Origin: Takifugu bimaculatus | Taxonomy: Eukaryota; Chordata; Actinopteri; Tetraodontiformes; Tetraodontidae | Assembly: GCA_004026145.2 (NCBI GenBank) | Contig: CP034995.1 | Span: 9,238,887 to 9,302,886, forward strand | Length of the DNA: 64,000 bases | Direction of reading: 5' to 3' | Shown here: positions 1 to 12,536 of the stretch, one piece after another | Numbering within the stretch: the first letter of the stretch is position 1 | Layout: the number at the start of each line of letters is the position of its first letter | Notes under the pieces: generated by a model | What the model was told of the DNA's origin: nothing | Database searches by the model: none | What the model saw: the letters and a program-made list of their open reading frames with translations, nothing else | Translations under genes and position numbers: made by a program

Positions 1-3000
1 AAAAAATAGCTAAAAAATGTAAATGAGGGATTAGGAAATGGTCACATTGTCAGAGAAAAGCAGCTCTGTGAGCATCAGCACATGCCAGATTGGAGACGCA
101 GCCAGTGCCTGAACTACTGGTGGGGGGGTGGAAGACCAATTGGACGCAGACAGCTGAGAGAGGACTCAGAGGAAAAGGAACATCAGCGATAACAAACATG
201 ACCTCCGATTGACGGACGACCCTGCGACCGCAGGAGCCTGGGCCACAGTAGAGGGGAAGAGCCCCCTCTCAAAGCGAGATTGGCGCGGAGGGGTGTGTAC
301 ATGTGGTGGTGATGGTGGTGGGAGGGGGGTGGGGGGTCCAAGTCAATGATGGCTCTTGAGCAAAAGGAGGCGCTTTTAATTCCAAGTGCTCAGCAAACTG
401 GAAAGAAAAAGGAGTGAAAAGATAAAGAAGCGGAGACGTATTCTGGTGTTGTAACATGCTCGGCATTCAGCTGGCACATCTACTGAGAAGCTACTCTTAT
501 TGCATCCCATCTGCCAGAAGAGGACAGGAAGCAGCAAGTTGCGTGACACCCCCAAATCCCCCCTGCGTCCTGCACAGTGCGCCGCCATGCATGTTCGACG
601 AGCTGTGCAAGAGGAGAAGCCGCTCGGGGGAAGGTTGTTCGACGAGTCTCACCCTCCATCACTCGTGAGGCCGGCTGATGGTCCACAGGTACGAAAGAGG
701 GGGAGGTGAGCGGCCCACAGAGGTGGGGCGAAATAGTCCGGCGCTTCTTCTTTAGGTTGGAAAAAATTTGGTTAGAGGGGAAGGGGAGAGGATGGATTGG
801 GGGAGGGGTTGATGTAAGATGCAGTGGTAAGGAGTGGAGAACAGAATGAATAAGAGAGAGAGAGAGAGAGAGAGGGAGGGAGATGCAGTGAGAATGAAAA
901 GTAATGGATTAGAACACCTCTGACCACACCGCATTCCTGAAAAGTAAGGAGGAACATTATGCAGCAAAGAGGATTACACTTGTGGGAATTGGACATGAGT
1001 TGAGTATCGGGAGGGAAAAAAAATAAAACTCTAGGGCAGCGGGAACAATGTTGTTGTGTCCGTCTCCTCTCTGCATTACCTGTTTCTGTCATGGGGGTGA
1101 AACGGGATCTGAGAGAATCACTCTATCTTACGGATTCAGCGGATCCTTCCTCAGTTTTGGATCCGGAGGTTTGCAGGTAAACGGGAATTACCGTTTAGAG
1201 GAACAAATTGCCACTTCGGCCCGAACCTCAGCTTTGGCCCGAACCTCAGCTTCGGCCTCGTCCTTTTCAGCCCAGGTCTTCTCTCTTTTAGCCATCAATC
1301 AACCCCCCTGGGAGGGAGCTAACAACACATATTGTTATGAGACGGGAACAAGATACCGCCACCTCTAACCCCGGACGCTCGCCAACTCTGCACGCTTCAA
1401 ATCATTTGAGCTTGGTCGCATTGAGGGATGTGGAAACTTGAACTGAGAGGATCAACAAACCTTTCACAAGGCATCAGGGATGGATATCGATTGTAGGTCA
1501 CTTACTAGCTAACAACAACATCAACAATTAGCTAACCTGTGCACAACAGGAGGGAAATCTTCTTAATTGACATCAGATGTGTGATCATATTTAGGAACAT
1601 TATTAGTGTTTTTCTATAACTCTCTTTTCTTTAACTTTATCAAGATTAAATAAGGTTGGGAAGAAAAATAAATATACTTTTAAAAAGGCTCCATCGTCAC
1701 CAAATTAGTTGCCGCGAGCTTCACACAATCTATGTAATTAGGTCTTTTTCTTGGAGACATGGAGGCTGCTCAATATGTCAATCAATGCCATCCCTGACTG
1801 GTCAATAATGTATGCATACGCTCGCTGCCCTCTCTTTAAACTGCAATCAGCTTAGGCCTTGAAAAATCTAAATTTAAATGAGCAGGATCGATTCTGCATG
1901 ATAAAATTACACAAATGTGCACGTCTCCACAAAATCTTTATTTTAATAACACGAAAAACACTTTTCAATTCGAATTCTAATTATTTGGTTTTCGATACCA
2001 GGTCAGCCAAGGTCAAAAATGCCCTAATGCCTCTTTAATTAACTCTTTATAAAAGGTAGTTTGGAAAAAAATAAACAAAATTCTAAATGATTAAAATTTT
2101 AACTGGGGGGAAAACACACAGTAACAACGGGGACGCTTTAAATTCTTGCAGCTGCCTCGGTGTTTGATGGCCGGGAAGATCAACATCGACGGATTTCTAA
2201 AACTAACACCCCATAATGTGGCCGCGCACGCCTACACGAGAGGTGAATTCGCGAGAAGATGAGGAGAGCGGTGCAGGTAATCACATAAAGTTCAGCCGAA
2301 ATGAAGACGTGAGAGGGCCAGATATTAGGTAATATTTTCAAACAGATATAGAAACCAGTAACGCACTAAGTTATAACGGCTTATGAGACTATCAGAGCTG
2401 AAGCGGGACTCAATTTAGAGTCAGAGAAGAAGAAATAGGCATCTGGAGGCAGCGCGGCCTGCGCTCCCTCTGATGTCTGAGACTTCTCCTGCAAAATCCT
2501 TTCAAAGTGTCTTAACAGCAGGTCAACTGGCCCTAATTAAGTCCACCTGCACGGAGTAATCATCTTATTAAAATGATTGGATCAGCGAGGGGAGCGTGCT
2601 GCCAAATTGCCGAAGAGATTATACCCATAATGAGTTTATTTGTGCAGCGAGAGCACATTCGTCTGTCCTCGCCGAACTGACGGCCACCAGCGATCCTCGG
2701 CAGCACCACGAGAAAAGGCTTTTTTTAAACATTGTAGATGGCGACCAGTCATAAAGGAGTCTTTATTATTGCTGACAGCGGAGCAGCAATTCCTTTAATG
2801 GCTGACACGAGGACGCGCTTTTGAATGATGAGTTATTGAGATTGTTCAGCATTGGCAAAGCTATGAAAGCGAAATCAGCACTGATGGTGTTCTGCAGGTG
2901 GAACGAGCCGGTGCTGAAAGCAAGGCGTGGAGTCGTTCCATCAAAGCGGCCCCTTAAAGTCTGGCACAAAGAAGATATGACTGATTCTGAGAGTCGCTAT

Positions 3001-5065
3001 GGTAACTGCTTGTGTTTACACATGTGGTCCGTCTATGCTTGTTTTTGCTCCGGGTCTCAGACGTGCCCAAGACGTTCACCGGTGTTTCCCCCCTCGGGGT
3101 CACGCGTCTGTCTGCACCTCCCACTCAGACATCAGTTCCTTTGTGTTTGCCCGCCACTCATGCAGGCTTGCATGCAGAAGGTCTGCATTTTAACGCTCGA
3201 TTAGCTATCTTCCTTCAGGATATCAGCTGGCTTCCCGTCAAAGCCATTTAAAAATGATGTAGCGAAGCACCATTAGGGTCTAAATTTGAATGTGTGGATT
3301 TACTGCCTTCGTGATTGAACAGTAATCAAATTTTTAGCAGATGTAGGTTGAAGACGTCACGTGTGCGGCTTCAGTCACCACCAGCTGCGTTGGAGCAGCG
3401 GAGCAGCGGCGTGGAGCATTTGTTTACTCGTAGGATTTCTGTGATTTACGGTCGCGTCTTCTTGATTTGTACGCCTCTGTCACGGTGCCTTCCTTCCCCG
3501 CGCACTCTCATCATGTTCAGAATTCTTACACGGGATAACGAGGTGTTTATTTTGAGAAGTGACCCAAATTCGCTTTAGACTTTTAGCGTGAGAAGTTGCG
3601 CCGACACAATCTGCTCTGTGCAGCTTCCGTCAAAAATAGATTGGGTGCGCATTCTCCTCAGAGTAGAGCACAAAGGTGCTTCTGGGACAGACCGGATAGG
3701 TGCCCTGACGCTGCAGGTGGACGGACAAACATCATACATTAAAATCTCTCACTTTAATTCATGCGTTAGGGGTTGTGGTCTGAAAACAATTGGTCCATTC
3801 TTATCAAATACGGGCGAGCTGAATGGTTTGTTGATGTGATTGGATTCAAAATGAATAGAATAAAGAAATAAGCTCCGCCTCCATAATTGTTGTTCGGACG
3901 CGAGGGCTAGCAGCAGATAGCAACCAGGCCAAAGCTCGTATTGGCGTCAATGAAAAATTCTTTACTGTGTTTGAGTTCATCAGGTCCATCAGTTCAGGTG
4001 TTTGCCAATCAGCTCTGTGTAAATCATTTTAAACCTTCAAGATAAACACGGAGCGACATAAATCGATGTATAACGCAGCCTGAATTTCAACAAGAAGCTC
4101 CTACAACTTCTCCGTCCTTAGATTGGTTTCACTCACTTCTTTCAGTTTAGAACAGAAGCCAAGGTTATCTCCACGACGACAAGCTCAAAAAGGTCAAGTT
4201 TGTCACTCGGAGTCCGAGCAGTGCGGCGAGCGCTTTGAAACATCTACAGCTTATTGGACATATATACGGGCTTGATGGGGGCTTGGAAGTACAGTTTCAT
4301 TTCGAAAGGTCTTGGAAGCACATTTGCCAGATAAGTCTGTCTGAACGGTTGGCACCAACGTCTATTGTAGTTGGATCTGGGACACTGATCCTTTTTCTTC
4401 TTTGCTTTGTTGAAGATTAAGACAAAGTGCAGCCGTCTGGCCGGGTAGACAGGAGCCACCTACAGCCTAGAAACGCAGGATGAGTCATTTGGAACATTCC
4501 GGAAAGGATTTCACCCCCCCGCGCCTCCCCCCACCTCCACCCCAACCCTTGTTTTTAATTACACACTATCCTATTCCGGACTTGGGGCGTGAATTCCACG
4601 TGCGTTTTCCGCCGGGGCCCCCGTGGACTAACAAGGACGCGTTGATGAAAACACACAAAACGTCGGGGTCTGCTCTCGTGTCGGATGCCCTCGGCCGAGC
4701 CAAGTCATCTCAGGTTAGTAATTGAGATGTTATCTTCCCAGGAGAGGATACACCCCCACGCGCGCTTCCATTCCAGCTGAATCCTTTTCTCCACCTCCTC
4801 CCCCCGGGATCAAAGCACATCTCCGCTCCTTACCTGCGAGGCAATCCAGCTTCCACATTCATGAGTAAGTGACAGGTTTGATACGCTCGGTACGGTCAAC
4901 CTGCCACTGCACGGGCCTCCGCCTCAGAGATGAGACTATATTCTGACACCCCACCCCCACAACTCCCCCACCCTGGCTCTCAGTGCCCTTGCTGTTGAGA
5001 GACTCCCACGCTGCTACAGAGAAACACCCGTGTTGTGTGGTGCAGAGCTCCAGGTGAGGGCTTAC
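1..5065. other. npnt intron 3 (partial), no exon seen
   Basis: Non-coding. Contains a GA microsatellite (852-875), an imperfect 18-base tandem duplication (1215-1250), a G-rich tract (about 301-337), and AT-rich stretches with several TAATTA-type cores (about 1500-2130 and 2480-2650). No nephronectin exon was found here, so the next EGF exon lies left of the window. Confidence 0.7.
852..875. repeat. GA microsatellite
   Basis: About 11 GA units in npnt intron 3. Confidence 0.9.
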
Positions 5066-5158
5066 CTTGATTGCAGGTCTTTCCCGTGAAGCCGGGGTGG
5101 CACTTGCATTTGTCGGGTCCCACGCACTCGCCGTGCTTGCAGCCAGGCTGACACAAAG
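5066..5158 (-). CDS. npnt: npnt coding exon 3 (first EGF-like domain)
   Basis: 93 bases from acceptor AATAG to donor GTAAGC. It encodes PLCQPGCKHGECVGPDKC followed by KCHPGFTGKTCNQ, with all six EGF cysteines. It ends in phase 1, as expected before the calcium-binding EGF repeat that begins DxNEC, which is not present in the window. Confidence 0.93.
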
Positions 5159-8100
5159 CTATTCAGGGAGGGTTCAAACAGGAAGAGAGAGAGATCAGAG
5201 CGGCATCCTGGAAGACTACTTGTACAACATCAAAACGACAAAGCACTTAATCCGGCACCGTCTTGACTCGGCTATACGTTATATTTACTCGGCGTGGCAG
5301 CTCTATTTACTCGGCAAGACAGCACGAGGCCGCTTTCATGAAAATAATGGATTTGCTACATTGTCCCTGTGAGAAATGACTATCATTTCTAATTAATGAT
5401 GATGGATCAACCATCATCATTAATCAACTCGACCCACGCCCACATTCAGCTGCAAGGGATTGTGGGAAAATTGCTTTATCTTCACCTGTGGCATCCCGCC
5501 CATGGGATGACCAAGGTGAAAAATAGTTCCCCCTCCAGCTGAATCAATTATAACACCCCAAACAGTGGAGGGTAATTAGTGGTGCAGTAAAAGGCAAATG
5601 CACGTGGATGATAGCGCTGTGAGTGTGCGTTCTGTCTCAGTGAGCTGGAGGCCTGCCCCCCTTATCTGACTGTGCTTACTGCAGCTTGTTGTGGAGCACC
5701 CCCGATACACTGGGCCCAAGCCAAGTGTTACTAATTTTCATTAAGAGCGTCATTTATTTTGTCATAATATAGAGAAGTTAGAGGGCTCAATTAGCGAGGA
5801 TGGAGCAGCGTGCGTGCGTTAACTTTTATTTGCAGTAATAAGGCTGCGGAATCCATCAGGTTTTATGCCCGCAGACTCACCTCAGTGCACAGTGTGAACT
5901 CCACCGTGCCGATTTAGCTGAAAACCGAACACGCTGCAAACAGGTTTGAAACCGATAAGAGCAAATGATGTTAATGTTGCAGTGGACAACCGAAACATTC
6001 ATGAAGGACGCTTAAAGGTAACGAACCCAGAACACTTAGTTGTTGCCATGGAAGCCCCCTTTTTTCCCATTTTCCTTCCAGTTTACACATTTCACCCCCA
6101 ACAGTTCAATTGCTCCATTTTTTTCAGTCCCTCGAGTTAAACATCTCTAAATAATGGCGCTTTTTAGCCACCCCTTTGATCATCAAAGCTCAAGATTCGG
6201 ATTGCTGGAAACATGAGCAGAGTTTATGGTATCTGAGATAATCAAGTTTATTCCAGTACTTTTTTGGGCAATAACATCTCAGTAGTCGGGTTTCTGTGAC
6301 TTTGTTCAAGCTGAATTTAAAGCCACAAATGTATTTGAATCCTTTAATTAGATCTGATAGCATCGCCAGACTTGGTTCACTTTATATGGCGACAATTAAA
6401 GAGAAAGAAAGCATTGTTGGGCTGCTTAGAGTGGCCTGTAGTACGAGTCCGGGTGTCAACAAGGCGACTGTTTGGAAGGCTGTTCTGGTCAGGAAATGTG
6501 AGACGCTTGTGGTGTTTTTAATAAGAGGTCAGTCGAGTGCAGGGCTCTTGTTATTCTCCTACGTGGGGCTCGATTAGCTGCATCACAAGCGGAGAGTTCA
6601 TGGGAAACAGCCGGCGTTCATTCACCACCGCGGACGACTAAAAATGGCGACAGCTGGAAGGACGAACAGAGCACGTGAGACCGCTGCCCTGTGACCACCA
6701 TCAAGACATAGAGGGCGACGCCTTCACTGGGTTTCTCTTCTAATGCAGCTACTCTGGATGATTAATAACTGTTAGACGGCCAAGTCCAGTCAAGCCGGAC
6801 CCCCGGAAAAGAATGGGATATTAACGTGCATTATTCACACAAAGGGACTGATTATTTCATTACGCTGATTGTTTTTTACACCCTAAATTTGACTCAGGCG
6901 TGTGTTTTGGATGTTAGATCTGGTGATTATTTAGGACCTGATAGTGGGGCTCGGTCAGCATGTTTGGGACTAACGTTAGCGTTATAACTCTAAGGCGCTG
7001 ACAGCTCATCTAAGGCATGAGTGTGAAACTCAAGGTCAGGCGCCCTGAGCCGGCTCGGGCTCTCCTATTGCATCACAAATGACCTGATTCAAGCACACAC
7101 AAATGATGATTCTGATCCCAAATGTACGTGTCCGGCTACCTCTCCTCAGGCGTCATTAAAACTATAGTTCCTAAGAGAAAAATGGCCTGAAAAGAAGTCT
7201 GCTGCTATAAATGTGCGCGCGTCTGTCGTTGGCTAAACTTTAAATTGCCTAAGAGCCCATTTAAAACGGTTCACCCCCTGTGACTAAGGCCGACACGTCT
7301 GATCTAATGTCGCAACTTGCTTCATCTCATTCTCTCTTTTCTTTTTTTGAGTGAAGCGAAAATGCCATCCTGTAATGTCACCGTGATACGGTGAAGTGTT
7401 GAAAAGTGTCGGCCCTGCCGTCCATAAAGCTCGACCAGCCGTAATATTAAAATCACCAGCCTGGCATCAGCCCTTCTCAGCCGCCAGTCAGCCTGTCGGT
7501 TGGGCTGGTACCCGGTACTGGGACCCTGGCGAGGGTGTTCATGGCTGAGTTTCCTATCAGATAACTGAACAATAAGGAGATAATTGTGTGTTGCTGGCAG
7601 TTTTTTGTTTATATTACCGGTGGAATGCATGGAGGTTTTCATTAGTATGCTGTTTATTGACAAAAGGGGAACGTTGGCATAATTGGTGTTAGCCAGGTGA
7701 AACGTCTGCAGACTGCAAGCTGTTTGTATCGATTTGAGCCCAGAGGGAAGAAGGTGGCTGCTGCCAAGAGGCGCGAGGCGTTAGTGGTGCTGGATGAGCC
7801 CAGGATTCAGAGGAGGTGCCCCTAGCAATGCATATCTGCCAAGATTATTTCAATAGACATGTGGGGCTAACCTTGGGGCTGGCATCTTATCCTGGTTACT
7901 CTGTGAGTTAAGGCGAAGACAGCTGCAAAACAAATAGCCAAAACAGAAAAAAGGGGGGAAAAAAGGAGGCAATGCTAAGTATATGGAAAGAAAACAAACA
8001 TGATGTTAGATGGCAGCGTTTGGATCATATTAACAAGTCAACTTTTATGGTATTAATAGCAAATGAAGGACAGTCTGGAGCCACACGTGTTCCCTGTTGT

Positions 8101-11100
8101 TAGTTGGAACCATGACGGTGTCAACAGTGATGAGATCTCGCACACAAACATGGCGGCTAACTGCATATTTCCACTACAAGGCAGAGTGAGGCTGACACTT
8201 TTTAGAAAGGAGCCGTCTTTACAGCGCTTCTTTGTGTTTGCTGTGGTGCAGATGAAAACGCACTGATTAAAACGAGTCCAAATAAATGAGCTTAGTGATC
8301 ATGAAAGGAAGCTGCACAGGCGGATCCTGAAACACCCTAACAGAGATATCACTTTTCTGCTTTCATCACACACTTGTTAGCTCCAATTACCAATTGAGAA
8401 GCCCTGTCTTAATCCGACCGACACCATCTGTGGAAACAAAGACGCCGCTCAATCAAACCAAATCCCGGTCACAGCGGCTTGAATCCGAAATTCAACAGGA
8501 TCTCCGGAGAAATTGTGCTGTGATCTGTTTAATATGGAGGAGAAATCCTACCCAGAGAAACTGTCTTTCTTTCAGGGTAGGGCTTTTTTTTTCACTGAGG
8601 ATTTGAGAGGAAGTTAACAGAAAGCAAGGGAAGCCCTTCAAAGATGTTCAGCGACACGGCTTTAAAAAAAATCAAATTGATTCTCATGTAATTATCATAT
8701 TAATGTACGAGTTCAAATTTGAACAGCTCTGATTCCAGAGCGGGAGTCCCGTTCATGCCAAATATTGGCATTGTTAGTGCGTCTGACTCTAATTGTCTAT
8801 GGGCCAGACCCCCAAGTCAAGCAGCCGTTTTCTCTCGCTCCTTATGCACTACTTTCCTTAACAAGTACTTGTATTCCCTTCAGATTTCAGCCTCTTTCTT
8901 TCACTCTCTGTTGTGGGGAATTAAATAGAAACCACTGTTGATCCATTATTACTTTGGTTGAAGCGGCACAAACCGTTAGCTAAGCTCTTCGAGTGAGAAA
9001 AACTACGATACGATAGCTCTGATCTTATCTCTTCTGTCAGCGCAAAACCCGAAATCTGTAATGAAATCGTCTGAAACACATCCAGACAATCATAGACACA
9101 CGCACACACACATGCACACGCAGGCACACACACACACACACGCAGGCACACACTCCTCGGGTTAAATCAGCACTAGGCAGACCTGATGGAATACTGATGG
9201 TAGGCCGAAGCGAATGATTTGAACTGTGCACTCATTCCGGAGCATTTGGAAGCATTAAGGCGGCACTCTCTGAGCGACTTAAATCACCGGGCCGATACGG
9301 AGCTCTCAAAGAGAAGAAAATCAGGATGGTTGAGTGGAAGTGCTGCAGCAGCTCGATACGGCGGTTAAGCTCAAAGTTAGCTCTTATTTTTGGTTTGGTT
9401 TGGTTGGGTGTGGAACACGTGGGACTCCAGAACGACAAAGGAAACATGGCGACACACTGCCGATTGTTTGGTCCAGGGACAGACTGCTTCTCTATCACAC
9501 GTTACATAATATCATAAGGTTTAATCAACGCGCAATAAATCAAGATGTGTCTAAGAGACTTTGTATAAGCAAAGTGCCTGAAGGTCATTTCTTTCAACAC
9601 TACATCCTGAGCTAATTTTCAGTAGAGTGGGAAGTCTGAAGCGACGAGAAAGCATCCTCTGCCATCCTCATCCAAAGAGACAGATCGGCTCCACCTTTAT
9701 TTTCCTAAAGAAAGCTGTAAAGGCAGAGAGCCCAGCAGAGACACACTGGGAGGGTTCTGGGCAAGAAGACGGCTGACTCCTGCCAGGATTACTGTCGAGT
9801 CTGGCCCCGTGTCCAAAAACACAACATCAAATGATACAACCGAGCGGAACTGGGCGCTTTTGGACCAGATCGCTGTGGAATAGATTGTGTAGTTCAAGCG
9901 TAAACCCTTTGAAGAAAAGGTAGGAGGTTTTTAATCAAGGCGAACTCTCATGGCGAAGACAGAATAAAACCTCTAATTCGGAATCATGAACTACAAATCC
10001 ACAAATTGGTTTTGGCACAGCTTGTTTGTTTTGATTCTTGTTGTTTTCAGTAGAAAGGAAATCATGTTTCCTCAGTGGAGTGGAAAGATCTAAATTTAAC
10101 ATCAGCGAGCTCAAACACAAACACGAGTAATACTTGCGATGAAATGCCGGAGAAACAGCACGACCTTCAGACCCAACAGGCAGTGTGTGACACGTTCCAC
10201 AAAACAGACATGAAATCACGTAAATCAATATGGAATTTTAAATAACAATGGATGGGTGGGGGGGGGTACATAAACAACACCAGATTATGGAGATCATAGA
10301 AGCATTTTAGGTCTTTTCCACAGCAGGTCAAATCAGCCCCAAACTAACAGGGTTCAATCGTCCTGAGCGTTTATCAGCTCATGTGGAGTTCAGGTTTCTC
10401 TTTGTGTCCTTGAAAATACATTTCAGAAGCGGAAGCAGACGACAAATTAGACGATTTAATGAACAAAAGAAAACCGATGCCATCGCCAAGGAGACCATGC
10501 CAACATAGTTCCACAGAGAGGGCGATGGCACCGCCTACATAATGGCGCTGTGTGGCCATAATGTGGAGCTCGGATTTGCCTCCTCGGGGGTGCTGAATTT
10601 TATTTTCAGGAATTTATGTGCAACAGTGGAAAGTATCCACATGCCAGATAAGAAGAATTTAGAGAAACCCCAGAAACCTCCAGTTCAGCGGCAACCTGTT
10701 TCTCGCCATTTGTCATTTTTATGCAAATGTTTTCCGCTGCTGCTCTAATTGTCGTCTTCGGACAGCTAGAAACCAGGTAGCTTTTCTCGACCCGCCTTTG
10801 ACAGGGAACAATTGCAAAACTGCAAAATGCTTCCCAACCTGCGGTTTGGAGGGCTCCTGCTGTGGAAGAAAACCCGCTAGTTTGTTAGCCCCGAGCAAAG
10901 CGACTACACCAGCGCAGGCGCCAAGCCAGAACAAATATGAAAAACCGCATTCGTATGTATTCACACCTCCCCGGGTGGCACTGCAGCGGAGAAGAGGAAC
11001 TTCCCATGATGTAACTAGCTGGGAAATGCTAACTGTTAATGTCCCCCCGCGTGTTTGTCTGACACAAGCATGCAGGCGTGACAAGGTATGCCCCGCGAAC

Positions 11101-12504
11101 CCTCAAGATGGTGTCGGCACCCGCGGTGAGCGTGCACACCCCACCGTCCCGTGTGACCCCCTCGCGGCTCCTCTGGCCCTTGACTGTGTCGACATGCAGG
11201 TGCGCTCTTTCCCTTCTTATGCATCGAAATACCCGTCGGTTTAAGCAGCCGTTGCCACCATCAATCTTTGCTCAAAGGCTGTCCCAGCTGGCGACGCTCC
11301 ATTAGCGGTGTGTGTTTCTGCGGCGACAATGAGCGCGTTTGCGCCTCCGTGTCCTCTAATTGACAGTGACAGAGCATCCCCTCCTCCTAACAGCATGTCT
11401 GACCCCAGCTTGAGACTTTTGCCGAACGCATTAGCTCCTTTTCGCCCCTGAACCCCTGGCAGGCAGCGTCATCAGCAGGCGGTGGTGGCACTCACGCTGG
11501 CAGTGACCCCAGGAGCGGCGCGTCCAGCCCCAGCAGCAGTCCACCCTGGCCCCGTAGCGACACAGCCCGTTGGAAGAGGCCATCTGTCGTGGCCACCTGT
11601 AGAGGACAACATAATTAGTTTGCAGGGAGGGAAAAGGCCCTGATATAAGACGGGGGTCTATTCAAATTAGTTTGGACTGAGGCATCAAATCATTTACAGG
11701 ATTCGCTCCCGTGTTGTTTTCATTTCCGCCAGCGTCTCGGATTTTTTGGGACTGGGGTGAGACGCCACTGCATTTCCCTCTGAGGTAAATTTGGACATTC
11801 TGTACAAATAAACCTGGCTTGACTAATCAGTTGTGACATTTTAAGCGTGCATAAGCTCTGAAACTGGACCGGCAGGCCTAAAGCCGGTCACATATATTTT
11901 GGAATGCTAAAAAAAACCCAACAGCTTCCTTATTTCTTAAAGCAAACCCAGAAACAGTAAATAGTTTGAATAGTAATAAATTAAAGCAGATAAACCCTAT
12001 AAAGTCCAGAATAGCAAATATCCTATAATCTCCCTTGTGTCTTTTCGTGAATTTGTTTTCACGTGTGGCGTACATCGAGCGCCGCCAGATTCTCAGCTGT
12101 TCTGCCAACTGGGTCGCCACATCCCTTTGTTCGGCGTCCCCGCGTAGCTTCTCGGTGGCACAAATATGCTACAAATGCTACAAATGTGTTGCATCAATGC
12201 ACGGGGATTCAAGAAAAGTTAGGTGTTAGCAGAAGCTAACTTTGAAGGCAGCTAATGGGGTCTGATAAGGAGCACGGTCCTGCCTTTTAACCCACGTGGC
12301 TCCATTTAAGATTAATATCAGCATCAAAGGGGCCTTTTGGACATTGGACAGAACAAGCAGGTGTGAGTTCAGGTACAGGTTATTGCTAAGACTTGCAGTT
12401 CTCCAAAGAGACATTACAGCAGGATGTTTTTGTTACAGCGGGCTTTTTTTTCTCCCCCGTTCAGAGCGAGAAATGGCTTCTTGGCAGACGTGAGCGTGCG
12501 GATT

Positions 12505-12536
<32 letters not shown>

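Larger units (their letters stand above)
5159..11495. other. npnt intron 2
   Basis: Non-coding. Holds a perfect 14-base inverted repeat (5392-5424), a CA-rich microsatellite (9096-9153) and a G run near 10255-10266. Short open frames lack homology and splice logic. The optional small exon known in some mammalian nephronectins at this position was looked for and not recognised. Confidence 0.7.

Noticed and set aside
4843..4905. Possible optional npnt exon ending in GLPR before a GTAAGG donor
   Set aside because: Resembles the end of an optional mammalian npnt segment, but a 52-base exon from the only usable acceptor would break phase.
10798..11244. 148-codon plus-strand open frame in npnt intron 2
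   Set aside because: No family resemblance and no convincing splice or promoter context.
12510..12536. Processed pseudogene or LINE tail indicated by A27
   Set aside because: No coding-like or LINE 3' end sequence precedes the run.
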